Below, one piece after another: positions 9,241 to 18,801 of a stretch of DNA of 64,000 bases. Position 1 is the stretch's first letter. The number at the start of each line of letters is the position of its first letter. Location: positions 930,001 to 994,000 of the forward strand of contig NZ_JAAXMS010000002.1 of assembly GCF_012290005.1 (NCBI RefSeq). Reading direction: 5' to 3'. The DNA comes from Crateriforma spongiae (GTDB lineage: Bacteria > Planctomycetota > Planctomycetia > Pirellulales > Pirellulaceae). The notes below the pieces were generated by a model. The model worked only from the letters and a program-made list of their open reading frames with translations. It made no database searches and was not told the DNA's origin. Both the position numbers and the translations under genes were made by a program.

Positions 9241-10164
9241 ATGATGCGACGAAGAAACCTGCTATGCGCCTCGTTGGCGACTGCGTTGTCACCGCTTTGT
9301 ATGCGGTCCACTGGGGTTTGCCATGCTCAGGATACAGACCAATCGAGAGTGAAAAGTAACGTCCGATTGAAACTGGGGCTTAATGCATTCACTTTCAACA
9401 CAGCACTGATCTCAGGGGAGATGACACGCAACGATGTGATCGACTTCTGCTGCCGTCATCAGATTGATGGGGTGGATATGACGGGATACTACTTTTCACA
9501 GTATCCGGAGGTTCCCGACGATCAATCGCTGTTGGAGTTCAAGAAGTATGCCTTCGAGAATGGTGTCATCATCAGCGGGACGGGCGTAAAGAATGATTTC
9601 TCAGTGGCCGATTCGGAGCTATTCCAAAAGGAAGTGCAGTTAGTCAAAAGCTGGATCCCCGTGACGGCCAAAATGGGAGGCGATGTGCTGCGAGTCTTCT
9701 CCGGGAAAAGATTGCCCCAATCCCAGGACCGCAACGCCTGTTTTGATCGAATGGTTCAAGCATTTCGAGACTGCGCAAAGATGGCCGCTGACCATGGCGT
9801 GATCCTTGGTGTCCAGCCCCATCATGACTTTCTGAAAACGGCCGATCAGACCATCAAACTGCTCGACGCCGTGAACGAACCTTGGCTGAGGGTCGTGTTG
9901 GATACCGGCAGTCTGCGAAACGAGTATGTTTATGATGAAATCGAAAAGCTGTTACCCTATTCAGCGACGTGGCAATTAAAAAAAGATGCCTGGATCGACG
10001 GAACAATGATGCCGGTCGATCTGCCTCGGATCAAGTCGATCATCCACAAGGTTGGCTATCGTGGCTTTTTGCCATTCGAGCTAACAGGGAGCTTTGATGA
10101 TTTGGCCGCACGTCGCATGGAGGCCACAGACTTTTGCACATTGATCCAAGAAAAACTTCTCTGA
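9241..10164 (+). CDS. sugar phosphate isomerase/epimerase (xylose isomerase-like TIM barrel), exported
   Basis: This 307-aa protein has a twin-arginine-like N-terminus (MRRRNLLCASLATAL) followed by an AP endonuclease 2/xylose isomerase-type TIM barrel. Visible barrel phrases include LGLNAFTF, IDGVDMTGYYF, GVQPHHD, VLDTGSL and FLPFELTG. The acidic and His residues in these phrases are the expected metal ligands. Planctomycetes carry many such proteins with export signals and mostly unknown substrates. The position behind the GH78 genes suggests a role on a released sugar or sugar acid. The ATG at 9244 is an equally good start. Confidence 0.75.
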   Translation: MMRRRNLLCASLATALSPLCMRSTGVCHAQDTDQSRVKSNVRLKLGLNAFTFNTALISGEMTRNDVIDFCCRHQIDGVDMTGYYFSQYPEVPDDQSLLEFKKYAFENGVIISGTGVKNDFSVADSELFQKEVQLVKSWIPVTAKMGGDVLRVFSGKRLPQSQDRNACFDRMVQAFRDCAKMAADHGVILGVQPHHDFLKTADQTIKLLDAVNEPWLRVVLDTGSLRNEYVYDEIEKLLPYSATWQLKKDAWIDGTMMPVDLPRIKSIIHKVGYRGFLPFELTGSFDDLAARRMEATDFCTLIQEKLL

Positions 10165-10482
10165 TTGCATGATCTCACTCGGAGCAAAACTCCGGATCAG
10201 CATCTTGCCTTCATGCCTAGGCATCGTGATTCAGCGTCGCGACTGTCCAAGCAACTCGCCGCAGCGGAACGAATGAAATCCAACAAAGTTCCGATGAAGA
10301 AATAGAGAGTCGCGCTGGGTGAGTCGCGTAGGAACCAAGTCAGAGACCGACACAAATGCGATTCTCGATTCGCAGGTTTTGAGAACCGCAGATTTGATGC
10401 AATCAGGTGATTGACGCTGGCAGACCGAATCGGCATGGCCTCTGACCTGAAATACGTTGAAACAGGCTGTCTCTGCAGGTGG
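10165..10482. other. convergent intergenic region, no gene seen
   Basis: This region lies between the 3' ends of the isomerase-like gene and the BNR_4 gene. A 97-codon minus-strand frame (10197-10490) has no recognisable family features and overlaps the end of the BNR_4 gene; I see no convincing gene or terminator. Confidence 0.4.
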
Positions 10483-11862
10483 CTATTCAAGCTTCACGTC
10501 GATCACAGTGATATTCTTGCCTTTTTGGCCGATGATCGATGTCCAACCGTCGTGTGATGGGCGTTGGAGATCGAGTGACAACTTGCTGTCTTCGAAGGTG
10601 GATTCAAAACCAGATGCGAGGACCTTGAATTTCGTCGGATCGGCTGGGTTGGTTCGATAGAAAGTGTCATTGGATACAAGGTAAAGGTTGCCATTGTAGG
10701 TCAAAAGCTTTCCAAGCTGTGGCGCTTGCATTCGTGTCCAATCGCCGGCTTGGGGATCACGCTGGTAAATCGTCGGATCGCCGTTAGGGCCGCGTGCCAG
10801 AACATGAACTCGGCTTTCCTCGTCGACGACCATCGACCCGCCGTTGCGATAGCCGTGTCCAGGCGGGATCTTCATGACAGTGATGCCGGTGCTGTCGGCA
10901 GTGATGAATTCGAGACCGCGTGTTGCGACCAACCTCCCGTCGTTGTTACACCAATGAATCCCTCCGTCGTCACTGTAGGCGTAGCAAAGGTCGTGTGAGG
11001 TGCGATGATCCGGGTTGTCTCGCCAGCACCACGTCAAGTGGCATCTACCGTGTTGGAACACCAACCCAAACGGATACGCGTTCACGGTTCCGTCACCACC
11101 AGACCAACGTTGGTCGATGAACTGACTGGACGGTTCATCACGCGGTGACCAAGATCCGCCTGAGTAATGAAACAGATGTGAGTTTGCGGCCCCGGACCCA
11201 CCACCGAGGCGCAGGTACAACAGCATCGAATTGCCGTGCGAGACGAAACTCGGATACGTCACGCTTTCTAGTTTGGGAGCGGTTTGGTCGACGATCTTCT
11301 GAGCGTCATTGCGGTGGCTGCGACTGTCTATGATTCCCAAGTGATTTTGAACGATCCCGAACAATTTCTCGTTCCAAACGACCCGTTCTGGGGCCTTGGC
11401 GATTGGTTGGATACTGCGGCGATACCGCAGAGTTGACAGGTGGTGGTCAAACGACAGATGAATATAACCATCGGACGAGATCCCCATTGCAACCTTCTCG
11501 TGACCGTCTCCGAATCCGCGTGAGATCACGCCGCCCTTTCCGCGATCGCCAGTGCTGGTCCGTTGGTAATCGGATAAAGACACGACAGCCCAGGGACCAT
11601 CCGGCAGCTTCCGTCTGGCTACCGAAACCTGCTTTGCGTCATCCCAGTAGGCGGCATATTGCCAACCGCTGAACGTCTGAAGTGCCCCCGGGCCGAAGTT
11701 CCATTGTGAATGCCGATCCACAATATCTAAAGGCATGCCGTTTTCAGAAACCAACGAACGCTGGATACCGTTTGCCATCAGACCCGTTACCGCAGGAGCA
11801 TCAGCGTGCAATAGGCATGATTGAAGAAGTAGTGCAATGGACGCAACGTGTCTCGCGATCAT
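10483..11862 (-). CDS. BNR_4 repeat (beta-propeller) protein, secreted
   Basis: This 459-aa protein starts with a Sec signal (MIARHVASIALLLQSCLLHA). It contains the BNR_4 family landmarks: GWQYAAYWDDAKQVSVARR, HEKVAMGISSDGYIHLSFD followed by HHLSTLRYR, and later blades with NGGSMVVDEESRVHV. BNR_4 proteins are seven-bladed propellers; some relatives are polysaccharide lyases such as the PL24/PL25 ulvan lyases, others have no known function. It is transcribed away from the GH78-GH10 gene and lies within the rhamnosidase block, so a lyase or binding role on a rhamnose-containing glycan is plausible but unproven. Confidence 0.75.
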   Translation of the reverse strand: MIARHVASIALLLQSCLLHADAPAVTGLMANGIQRSLVSENGMPLDIVDRHSQWNFGPGALQTFSGWQYAAYWDDAKQVSVARRKLPDGPWAVVSLSDYQRTSTGDRGKGGVISRGFGDGHEKVAMGISSDGYIHLSFDHHLSTLRYRRSIQPIAKAPERVVWNEKLFGIVQNHLGIIDSRSHRNDAQKIVDQTAPKLESVTYPSFVSHGNSMLLYLRLGGGSGAANSHLFHYSGGSWSPRDEPSSQFIDQRWSGGDGTVNAYPFGLVFQHGRCHLTWCWRDNPDHRTSHDLCYAYSDDGGIHWCNNDGRLVATRGLEFITADSTGITVMKIPPGHGYRNGGSMVVDEESRVHVLARGPNGDPTIYQRDPQAGDWTRMQAPQLGKLLTYNGNLYLVSNDTFYRTNPADPTKFKVLASGFESTFEDSKLSLDLQRPSHDGWTSIIGQKGKNITVIDVKLE

Positions 11863-12464
11863 CTTGTTTCCGTTCAGAGTTCCACTGGAATATCAAACGC
11901 TCTTGCGTCGACGCCATTATCACGGATGAATCAACGGTTCTTAGTTCATTCGAGTGTCAGATGCCGAGCGTGAATTCTACACCGATTCATCCACCACTCT
12001 GTTCGGCGACCGAGATACCTTTCGCGCCTGGGAATCCAAAACGGTCTTGCTGCAGAACTTGACCGAGGACCGACACATTTTTCGCGACGAATCACCAACG
12101 GTCGTTGACAGCACAACGCGAGGCGATGCGGCTTCGCCTCCGACGAGGTTTGCACCAAGCGGCTCTTGCGACAACATCGGGTACAGAAATCAGAAGACCA
12201 AGAAACTGGACGAACCAGCGTACCAACATCGCCCTACTTCTTTCAATATTCCAGTCGTCCCTGGCAACCGAGGGACGACTCCGGTGACCTAGAAACCTTT
12301 GCACGGAAACAGCCCACACCGGAAGGCCTTCGGGCAGGCGGTACTATCGTGCTAGTTTCCGATTCGATTGTCCAGGTTTTCATCGACCTCACGGCTAAAC
12401 TGCACCTTGGATTGGGAGGCGTCCAAGCCTCCAACACCAGAATGAACAAGCAGCGAACCGTGTG
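11863..12464. other. divergent regulatory region between BNR_4 and GH78-GH10 genes
   Basis: About 600 bases contain no convincing gene. A perfect 10-bp inverted repeat (AGTCGTCCCT, 8-nt loop, AGGGACGACT) lies at 12253-12280. Nearer the start, CTTGGA (12406-12411) can pair with TCCAAG (12422-12427), while GGAGGC (12415-12420) can pair with GCCTCC (12427-12432). These two stems are mutually exclusive and lie 33-59 bases before the GH78-GH10 start. Confidence 0.5.
12253..12280. promoter_or_regulatory. perfect 10-bp inverted repeat in GH78-GH10 leader region
   Basis: The arms AGTCGTCCCT and AGGGACGACT are perfectly complementary with an 8-base loop. It lies 185 bases upstream of the GH78-GH10 start and far from any upstream gene end, so it is more likely an operator or leader structure than a terminator. 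Confidence 0.4.
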
Positions 12465-15400
12465 ATGAAAAACTTTCGACCCGTTTTCCTGTCCGCATTG
12501 TTTCTATGGGCAGGGTCTGCGCCGAGCTTTTCCGCCGGCCTGCAACCTCATTCGCTGACGGTGGGAGAAGGGTTTGCCGACCCGATTGGCTTTTACGATC
12601 CCTCACCTGTTTTCTCATGGAAGTTGCCGGCGGATAGCGGTGTGACTTCCCAGTCTGCCTATCAGATCATCGTGACGGATGTTCCTCAAACTCGGGCAAC
12701 ACCGCTTTGGGATTCAGGAAAGATCGTGTCGGATCAATCCACATGGGTGCCCTACAGTGGTCCGGCGCTAAAGTCTCGCCAGCAAATCGTTTGGCGAGTC
12801 CGATTTTGGGATGACCAGGGCCGCCGTTCGCAATGGAGCAATGATGCGACCATTGAGATGGGACTGTTGTCCAATTCCGATTGGAAAGCGGACTGGATTG
12901 AGGTCGAAGGCGAAACGGCAGCGGCGGATGAAATCACGATCTTGAAAGCGGAGTACGGAAGTCGTGAAGGAACCTCTGCGCAAGTGGTCGACGTCACGGC
13001 CCGACTGTCCAGAGCCATCGATCGCGGCGTTATCCCGTTCCCTGTGACGAACGCGAGACTGGGCGGAGATCCGGCGCCAGACACCGCCAAGACCTTGTGG
13101 GTCGAATTTCAGTTCAACGGCGTAACGAAGAAGGCGACCGTAGCGGAGAACAAGCGGTTCAGCCCGTTGCCGCCCTGGACGGCCCACCCCGGTTACTACT
13201 TCCGTCACAAATTTGACGTCCGCGCACCGATCACCAAAGCCAGGTTGTATGGATCAGCACTTGGCATCTGTGAATTTCATATCAACGGCCAACGCGTCGG
13301 CGATGACGTTCTGAGCCCTGGTTACACAGCCTATTCCAAACGAGTGGAATCGCTGGCTTATGACGTGACCGACATGATCCATGAAGGTGATAACGCTATC
13401 GGTGCCTTGCTGGGGGAAGGTTGGTACGCGGGACGATTGTTGCTGAGCAAGCCAACCGAGCTTCGAGAGTTGAATCCAAAACTGATTGGTCAACTGGAGC
13501 TTACATTCGCAGACGGAACCGTCGAAACGATCACAACTGACGATACGTGGCGTGGGACCGATCAAGGCCCCATCCGGGCAGGCGGCTTTTACCATGGTGA
13601 AGACTACGACGCGACGCAAGAGTTGGGCAATTGGAATCGCCCCGACTACGACGATTCCGCTTGGAAACCCACCAAGTCAACCAAGCTGGACAAACAACGT
13701 TTGATTGTGCCGAAACGAATGCCGCCGGTCCAATGCATGAAACAAGTTGCGGCAACTCAGCTAACGGAACCCGAACCGGGGCGTTATGTCTTTGATTTCG
13801 GCCAAAACCTAGTTGGTGTTCCCGATATCAATATCCCTGTAATGAAAGGCGAGAAAGTTCAAATACGCTTTGCCGAGATGCTTCAACAAGATGGGTCGTT
13901 GTATACGGAGAACTACCGCAGCGCGCGATCTCAGGCGACTTTCCAGGCTGCCAAGGACGGGACGATCCATTACCAACCCTCATTGTCCTTTTTTGGCTTT
14001 CGATACGTGGAACTCAGCGGTTTGTCCGCAGGTGCGAAGCTGACGAAAGATGCGGTGGTCGCGAAGGTCCTACATACCGCGTTTCATTCCAGTGGTGAAT
14101 TCGCTTCGTCACACGACAAGTTGAATCAACTGCAAAGCAACATCCGCTGGGGTCAAATTAGCAACTTTGTAGATATCCCGACCGACTGTCCGCAGCGGGA
14201 TGAGCGACTCGGCTGGACCGGTGACGCACAGGTTTTCTTGCCAACATCGTTCTTCAACTATGACGTCTACTCGTTCTGGGCACGCTGGCTGCAGAGTGTT
14301 CGCGACGAGCAAAACGCCGACGGCGAGATACCGCATACCGTTCCGGCCGGTGGATTCGGCTATGCCAGTCCCGGCTGGGCCGATGTGATCGTGACGGCAC
14401 CGTGGCAAATTTATGTACGTACCGGCGACCCTAGCATCCTGCATGACAATTATGCCGCGATGCAAAGATGGGTGTCCGTTTACGAAAACCGATCGAAGAA
14501 CCTCATTCCAAATCTGAAAGGCTGGGGCGATTGGCTGCAGCCGTACACAGAATCGGATCGCAAAGGTGACACGGCTCAAGATCTGATCGCGACGGCCTAC
14601 TTCGGTCGCGACGCTCGTATTCTGAGTTGGGCCGCCGAGGCCATTGGTAAAGAAGACGACGCGGCGCGTTACGAAAATTTGCACGCATCGATTCGAACGG
14701 CATTCACGAATCGCTACTTTCCCGAGAACGAAATTCACGTCGGCGCAGACACCCAGACTGCTTGCTTGATGGGTCTTGGCTACGACTTGATCGAAGCTGA
14801 TCAGCGGGATCGAGTCGCCGGAATCCTAATGACAAAATTCAAGGAAGCCGACCGACACCTGAGGACTGGATTCCTGGGCACGCCCTTGTTGGCCCCCGTG
14901 TTTGATGAACTCGGGCACCCAGAAATCTGCTACGAGTTGCTTTTCAAAGAAAGCTATCCGTCGTGGTTCTATTCGATCAATCAGGGTGCGACGACAATGT
15001 GGGAACGTTGGAATAGCTACAGCCATGCCGACGGTTTCGGCGACGCCAGCATGAACTCGTTCAACCACTATGCGTACGGCGCGATTGGTCAATTCTTGTA
15101 CGAGCGTGTCGCGGGCCTGTCACCTGATCCCGAACGGCCGGGCTACAAGCACTTCTTCGTTCGCCCGCTGGTCGATGGACCACTCGATTCAGCATCGGCG
15201 GAACTTGAAACACCCTATGGGACTGCTAAGAGCCAATGGCGGCGCTCCGACGACGGGATCATTGTCGAAGCCGTGGTGCCGCCGAACGCCACAGCGACGG
15301 CCGAACTTCCGGCGGACGGAGCGGTCGACATTCAGCACAATGGCCAAACAGTTGAAAAGACAACCACTGATGCGGACATGATCCTGGTCACGCTGCAGCC

Positions 15401-17237
15401 AGGAACCCATCGCTTGGCAATCAAAACGAGCCACGATTCACAACCGGATCAGATTGTGCCTCCCAAAGGTGGCCAACCCGCGATGTCGTTTGCCCCGCAG
15501 ACCAAACTGGAATTTGCATCCCAGAACGTAACAGCGGAAGCAGGATGGGCAGAAGCAACACAAATGCCATTCAGCGATTTGTACCGGGTTGAATGCGACG
15601 AACGCTTCACAACCCCATCCGACGTGAAGCTTTGCATTCCCATTGACGAAACGATCCAGACTGGCGACGTCGTTCTGGTTTCCTATTGGATCTGTCGCCC
15701 CAAAGCGGGCGGCCAACCGAACAACGTGTACCTTTCCATCGGCGATCCGTCTGGAAACGGGGTCTATCAAAACAAGCTGTCCGCATATCGAGAGTGGAAA
15801 CAACACGTTCGATCGTTCGTGGCAACGGAGACAATCGACGCATCGACCGACGTGGTTCGATTCGATCTTGGGGAAGCGGGCACGGTCGTGGAGCTCGCCG
15901 ATTTCCAGCTGGTCAATTATGGCAGTGACTACGACATCGAATCGCTGCCGAGATCGACCGTGATGTACGCGGGACGCGAAGAAGATGCTGCATGGCGAAT
16001 CAACGCGTGGGAGCGAATAGAGAAAATTCGCAAGGGCGACTTGGAGATCGAAGTTGTCGACGCCCAGGGCCAACCTGTACCCAATGCGAACGTCCATGTC
16101 GCCATGCAAAAGCACGCCTTTGGGTTTGGGAACGCGGTCAACGCCGAGATGCTGGGCGCACCTCAGAGCGACTTCCCCATCACCCCGAAGAAGAAAATTC
16201 CTGTCAGCTGGAACGACGCACAAAAGTACCGCGAAATCGTCAAGCAATACTTTGACCGCGTGACCTTCGAATCAGAACTTCGGCCGCATAATTGGCAAAA
16301 CTTGAGTTCAGACAATCCCGTCTGGCAGCGACGCAAAGACATTTTGCTGAACCGAACACTGCCATGGTTGCTTGAAAACAACATTGCCGCGCGAGGCCAC
16401 TACATCGGCTGGGCTCCAATGGACTTCAACGCTTTCGAAAAACAGTTCATCGGCAAACCGGACGAGCACCGCAAGTGGCTTTGGGGACACATGGCCGATG
16501 TATTGCCGGCCACCAGCCAGTACGTCAAAGAGTGGGATACGATCAACCACATCATCGGCTGGGGACAGCATACCTACGAGAAGGAATACGGGAGCCCGAA
16601 AATTTACGCCGACATCATGGCCGAAGCTCGAAGATTGGCTCCCAATGCATCGCATGCCATCAACGAAGGCAAAGTGCTGCCGGACGGTTACAAACGTGAG
16701 CCTTACAAAAAAATCATTCGTTACCTGAACGAACAGAACCAAGGCCCTGACATGGTTGGATTCATGGGGCACTTCGGATTGACATCGCTGACGCCTCCCG
16801 AAGAACTGCTGAGGGTTTACGATGAGTTTGGGACCATCGCACCGCGACTACAACTAAGCGAGTTTGATGTGGATGCAGGCGATGACGATGAACTCCAAGC
16901 CGACTACTTTCGCGACGTCATGATTGCTTCCTTCAGCCATCCGAACTTCGAAGCAATCTGCCAATGGGGATTTTGGGAGCCGTTACATTGGAAACCTGCC
17001 GCTGCCCTGTGGCGGAAGGACTGGACACTGAAACCCGCCGGAAAGGTCTTCGTGGATCTGGTCGCCAAACAATGGTGGACGGACGAAACACTGGTGACGC
17101 CCGACGATGGAACGTGCAAGACGCGAGGTTTCTTGGGCACGTACCAAATCACGGTCACGAGCGAGGGGATGACGGCGGAACAAACGGCCAGCCTGGAACG
17201 CAGCGGAACAACACTGCGGATACGGCTTGGCCAGTAG
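12465..17237 (+). CDS. GH78 alpha-L-rhamnosidase fused to a GH10-like domain
   Basis: This 1590-aa two-enzyme protein has a signal peptide (MKNFRPVFLSALFLWAGSAPSFSA); I chose the ATG at 12465 over the GTG one codon earlier. Residues to about 960 form a full GH78 protein with the canonical DCPQRDERLGW (Asp574, acid Glu580) and TTMWERW (base Glu847). A CBM-like stretch follows (about 1010-1160). The rest resembles planctomycete GH10-like proteins (KGDLEIEVVDAQGQPVPNA, then HAFGFG and a TIM barrel ending ICQWGFWE). The GH10 nucleophile motif is kept (LSEFDVD, Glu1466), but the acid/base motif reads WDTINH, placing His1362 where glutamate is expected. A non-standard or lost activity in this half is therefore likely. 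It precedes a sulfatase gene by about 90 bases. Confidence 0.87.
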   Translation: MKNFRPVFLSALFLWAGSAPSFSAGLQPHSLTVGEGFADPIGFYDPSPVFSWKLPADSGVTSQSAYQIIVTDVPQTRATPLWDSGKIVSDQSTWVPYSGPALKSRQQIVWRVRFWDDQGRRSQWSNDATIEMGLLSNSDWKADWIEVEGETAAADEITILKAEYGSREGTSAQVVDVTARLSRAIDRGVIPFPVTNARLGGDPAPDTAKTLWVEFQFNGVTKKATVAENKRFSPLPPWTAHPGYYFRHKFDVRAPITKARLYGSALGICEFHINGQRVGDDVLSPGYTAYSKRVESLAYDVTDMIHEGDNAIGALLGEGWYAGRLLLSKPTELRELNPKLIGQLELTFADGTVETITTDDTWRGTDQGPIRAGGFYHGEDYDATQELGNWNRPDYDDSAWKPTKSTKLDKQRLIVPKRMPPVQCMKQVAATQLTEPEPGRYVFDFGQNLVGVPDINIPVMKGEKVQIRFAEMLQQDGSLYTENYRSARSQATFQAAKDGTIHYQPSLSFFGFRYVELSGLSAGAKLTKDAVVAKVLHTAFHSSGEFASSHDKLNQLQSNIRWGQISNFVDIPTDCPQRDERLGWTGDAQVFLPTSFFNYDVYSFWARWLQSVRDEQNADGEIPHTVPAGGFGYASPGWADVIVTAPWQIYVRTGDPSILHDNYAAMQRWVSVYENRSKNLIPNLKGWGDWLQPYTESDRKGDTAQDLIATAYFGRDARILSWAAEAIGKEDDAARYENLHASIRTAFTNRYFPENEIHVGADTQTACLMGLGYDLIEADQRDRVAGILMTKFKEADRHLRTGFLGTPLLAPVFDELGHPEICYELLFKESYPSWFYSINQGATTMWERWNSYSHADGFGDASMNSFNHYAYGAIGQFLYERVAGLSPDPERPGYKHFFVRPLVDGPLDSASAELETPYGTAKSQWRRSDDGIIVEAVVPPNATATAELPADGAVDIQHNGQTVEKTTTDADMILVTLQPGTHRLAIKTSHDSQPDQIVPPKGGQPAMSFAPQTKLEFASQNVTAEAGWAEATQMPFSDLYRVECDERFTTPSDVKLCIPIDETIQTGDVVLVSYWICRPKAGGQPNNVYLSIGDPSGNGVYQNKLSAYREWKQHVRSFVATETIDASTDVVRFDLGEAGTVVELADFQLVNYGSDYDIESLPRSTVMYAGREEDAAWRINAWERIEKIRKGDLEIEVVDAQGQPVPNANVHVAMQKHAFGFGNAVNAEMLGAPQSDFPITPKKKIPVSWNDAQKYREIVKQYFDRVTFESELRPHNWQNLSSDNPVWQRRKDILLNRTLPWLLENNIAARGHYIGWAPMDFNAFEKQFIGKPDEHRKWLWGHMADVLPATSQYVKEWDTINHIIGWGQHTYEKEYGSPKIYADIMAEARRLAPNASHAINEGKVLPDGYKREPYKKIIRYLNEQNQGPDMVGFMGHFGLTSLTPPEELLRVYDEFGTIAPRLQLSEFDVDAGDDDELQADYFRDVMIASFSHPNFEAICQWGFWEPLHWKPAAALWRKDWTLKPAGKVFVDLVAKQWWTDETLVTPDDGTCKTRGFLGTYQITVTSEGMTAEQTASLERSGTTLRIRLGQ

Positions 17238-17328
17238 TGCGGTCGCATCCGTCGATCGACACTCCACTGCCCACTGCCCTGCCCCGGGCAACCCGCGATT
17301 GCGCCACCCTCAAACAACAAAGCAGACG

Positions 17329-18768
17329 ATGCCCCACGCCGAACAGATTCCCTTCACAACACGTTGTCTCATTACCGCGTGCGTGGGCGTCGTGTTTGCC
17401 TTGCCGCTGCGAGCGGAAACGCATAGCGATGCAGCCAAGCCGAACATCGTCCTGATCCTCGCCGACGACCTGGGTTTCAATCAGATCGGAGCCTACGGCG
17501 ATACACCAATCAAAACACCGCACCTGGATCAGCTGGCCAGAAACGGAATCCGGTTCACCAATGCTTATTCGGGAAACACCGTCTGCTCTCCATCACGGGT
17601 GTCGCTGCTGACCGGGCGAGACGGACGCCTGTTGCACGACAATTCCAACAAAGTCCAACTGCGTGACATCGACGTGACGATCGCTCATGTCTTGAAGTAC
17701 GCAGGTTATGACACCGCCCTATTCGGTAAATACTCGGTTGGATCGCAGATGGGCGTCACGGATCCGTTGGCGATGGGATTCGACACATGGTACGGCATGT
17801 ATTCGATTCTCGAAGGCCATCGACAGTACCCACAGTTTCTTTGGCGCGATGGCCGGAAGATCCGCATCGCTGAAAACGAGGGGGGACGCAAAGGTGCCTA
17901 TGCGCAAGAGCTGTTTGCCGACAAGGCCATCGACTACATCGCACAACAACATCAAAACCCGTTCTTCGTGATGCTAAACTTTTCATCGCCGCACGCGGAA
18001 CTGGCGGCACCCGAAGAATTCGTTGCCCCCTACCGAAAAGTCTTTGACGAAACACCTTACTCGGGCATGTCCACTGGCGAACCGGCCGACAAATACGCTT
18101 GGTATTACCCCGAACCCGTTGACCAACCACGGGCGACTTTGGCTGGCATGGTGACCGCATTGGATGCGTACATCGGACGAATCGTCGAACGACTCCGGAA
18201 ACTGGGCATTGCGGACAACACGCTGATCCTTTTCACCTCCGATAACGGACCGCACGATGAGGGTGGTGGTGATCCCGAGTTTTTCAAAGCTGCCGCGCCC
18301 TACCGAGGCATGAAACGGGACTTGTTTGACGGAGGCATCCATGTGCCGATGATCATCCATTGGCCCGCCAGAATTCGAACGGGACGAGTGGATGACACGC
18401 CGTGGGCCTTTGCGGATGTGCTGCCGACGTTTGCCGAACTGGCTGGCGTTTCGCTGACCGCGGTTCCCCGCGTTCAAACCAATGGCATCTCCATTGATCG
18501 CCGCTTAAGCGATTCGCCGCAACCGATCGGCGAACGGATGTTGTATTGGGAATTCGGCAAACAAGCCGGCGACCCAAACTCGGGAATCGTCGGCGAGGTG
18601 TTTCAAGCGGCGCGTGAAGGTCGATGGAAAGCGGTGCGTTACGGGCTGGACCAACCAACCCAGATTTATGATCTCGAATCCGACCCTGGCGAACGGATGG
18701 ATCTTTCCAATCAGCGACCAGATCTGCACCAAAAATTCCAAGAACTTTTCGAGACGTACGCCCGCTAA
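17329..18768 (+). CDS. S1 family sulfatase, secreted
   Basis: This 479-aa sulfatase has a signal segment (CLITACVGVVFALPLRAE) after the ATG at 17329; the longer frame upstream lacks a sensible signal peptide. The N-terminal metal site KPNIVLILADDLG and the formylglycine motif CSPSR (Cys86) followed by LLTGR are intact. FTSDNGPHDEGG supplies further metal ligands. It should hydrolyse sulfate esters on a glycan; activity needs conversion of Cys86 to formylglycine by a maturation enzyme not found in this window. It lies directly behind the GH78-GH10 gene in the same direction, so a sulfated rhamnose-containing substrate fits. The specific S1 subfamily cannot be fixed from reading alone. Confidence 0.88.
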   Translation: MPHAEQIPFTTRCLITACVGVVFALPLRAETHSDAAKPNIVLILADDLGFNQIGAYGDTPIKTPHLDQLARNGIRFTNAYSGNTVCSPSRVSLLTGRDGRLLHDNSNKVQLRDIDVTIAHVLKYAGYDTALFGKYSVGSQMGVTDPLAMGFDTWYGMYSILEGHRQYPQFLWRDGRKIRIAENEGGRKGAYAQELFADKAIDYIAQQHQNPFFVMLNFSSPHAELAAPEEFVAPYRKVFDETPYSGMSTGEPADKYAWYYPEPVDQPRATLAGMVTALDAYIGRIVERLRKLGIADNTLILFTSDNGPHDEGGGDPEFFKAAAPYRGMKRDLFDGGIHVPMIIHWPARIRTGRVDDTPWAFADVLPTFAELAGVSLTAVPRVQTNGISIDRRLSDSPQPIGERMLYWEFGKQAGDPNSGIVGEVFQAAREGRWKAVRYGLDQPTQIYDLESDPGERMDLSNQRPDLHQKFQELFETYAR

Positions 18769-18801
18769 ATCTGGCGTTTAAAATTCGCCCTCTTCAGATA
18801 T

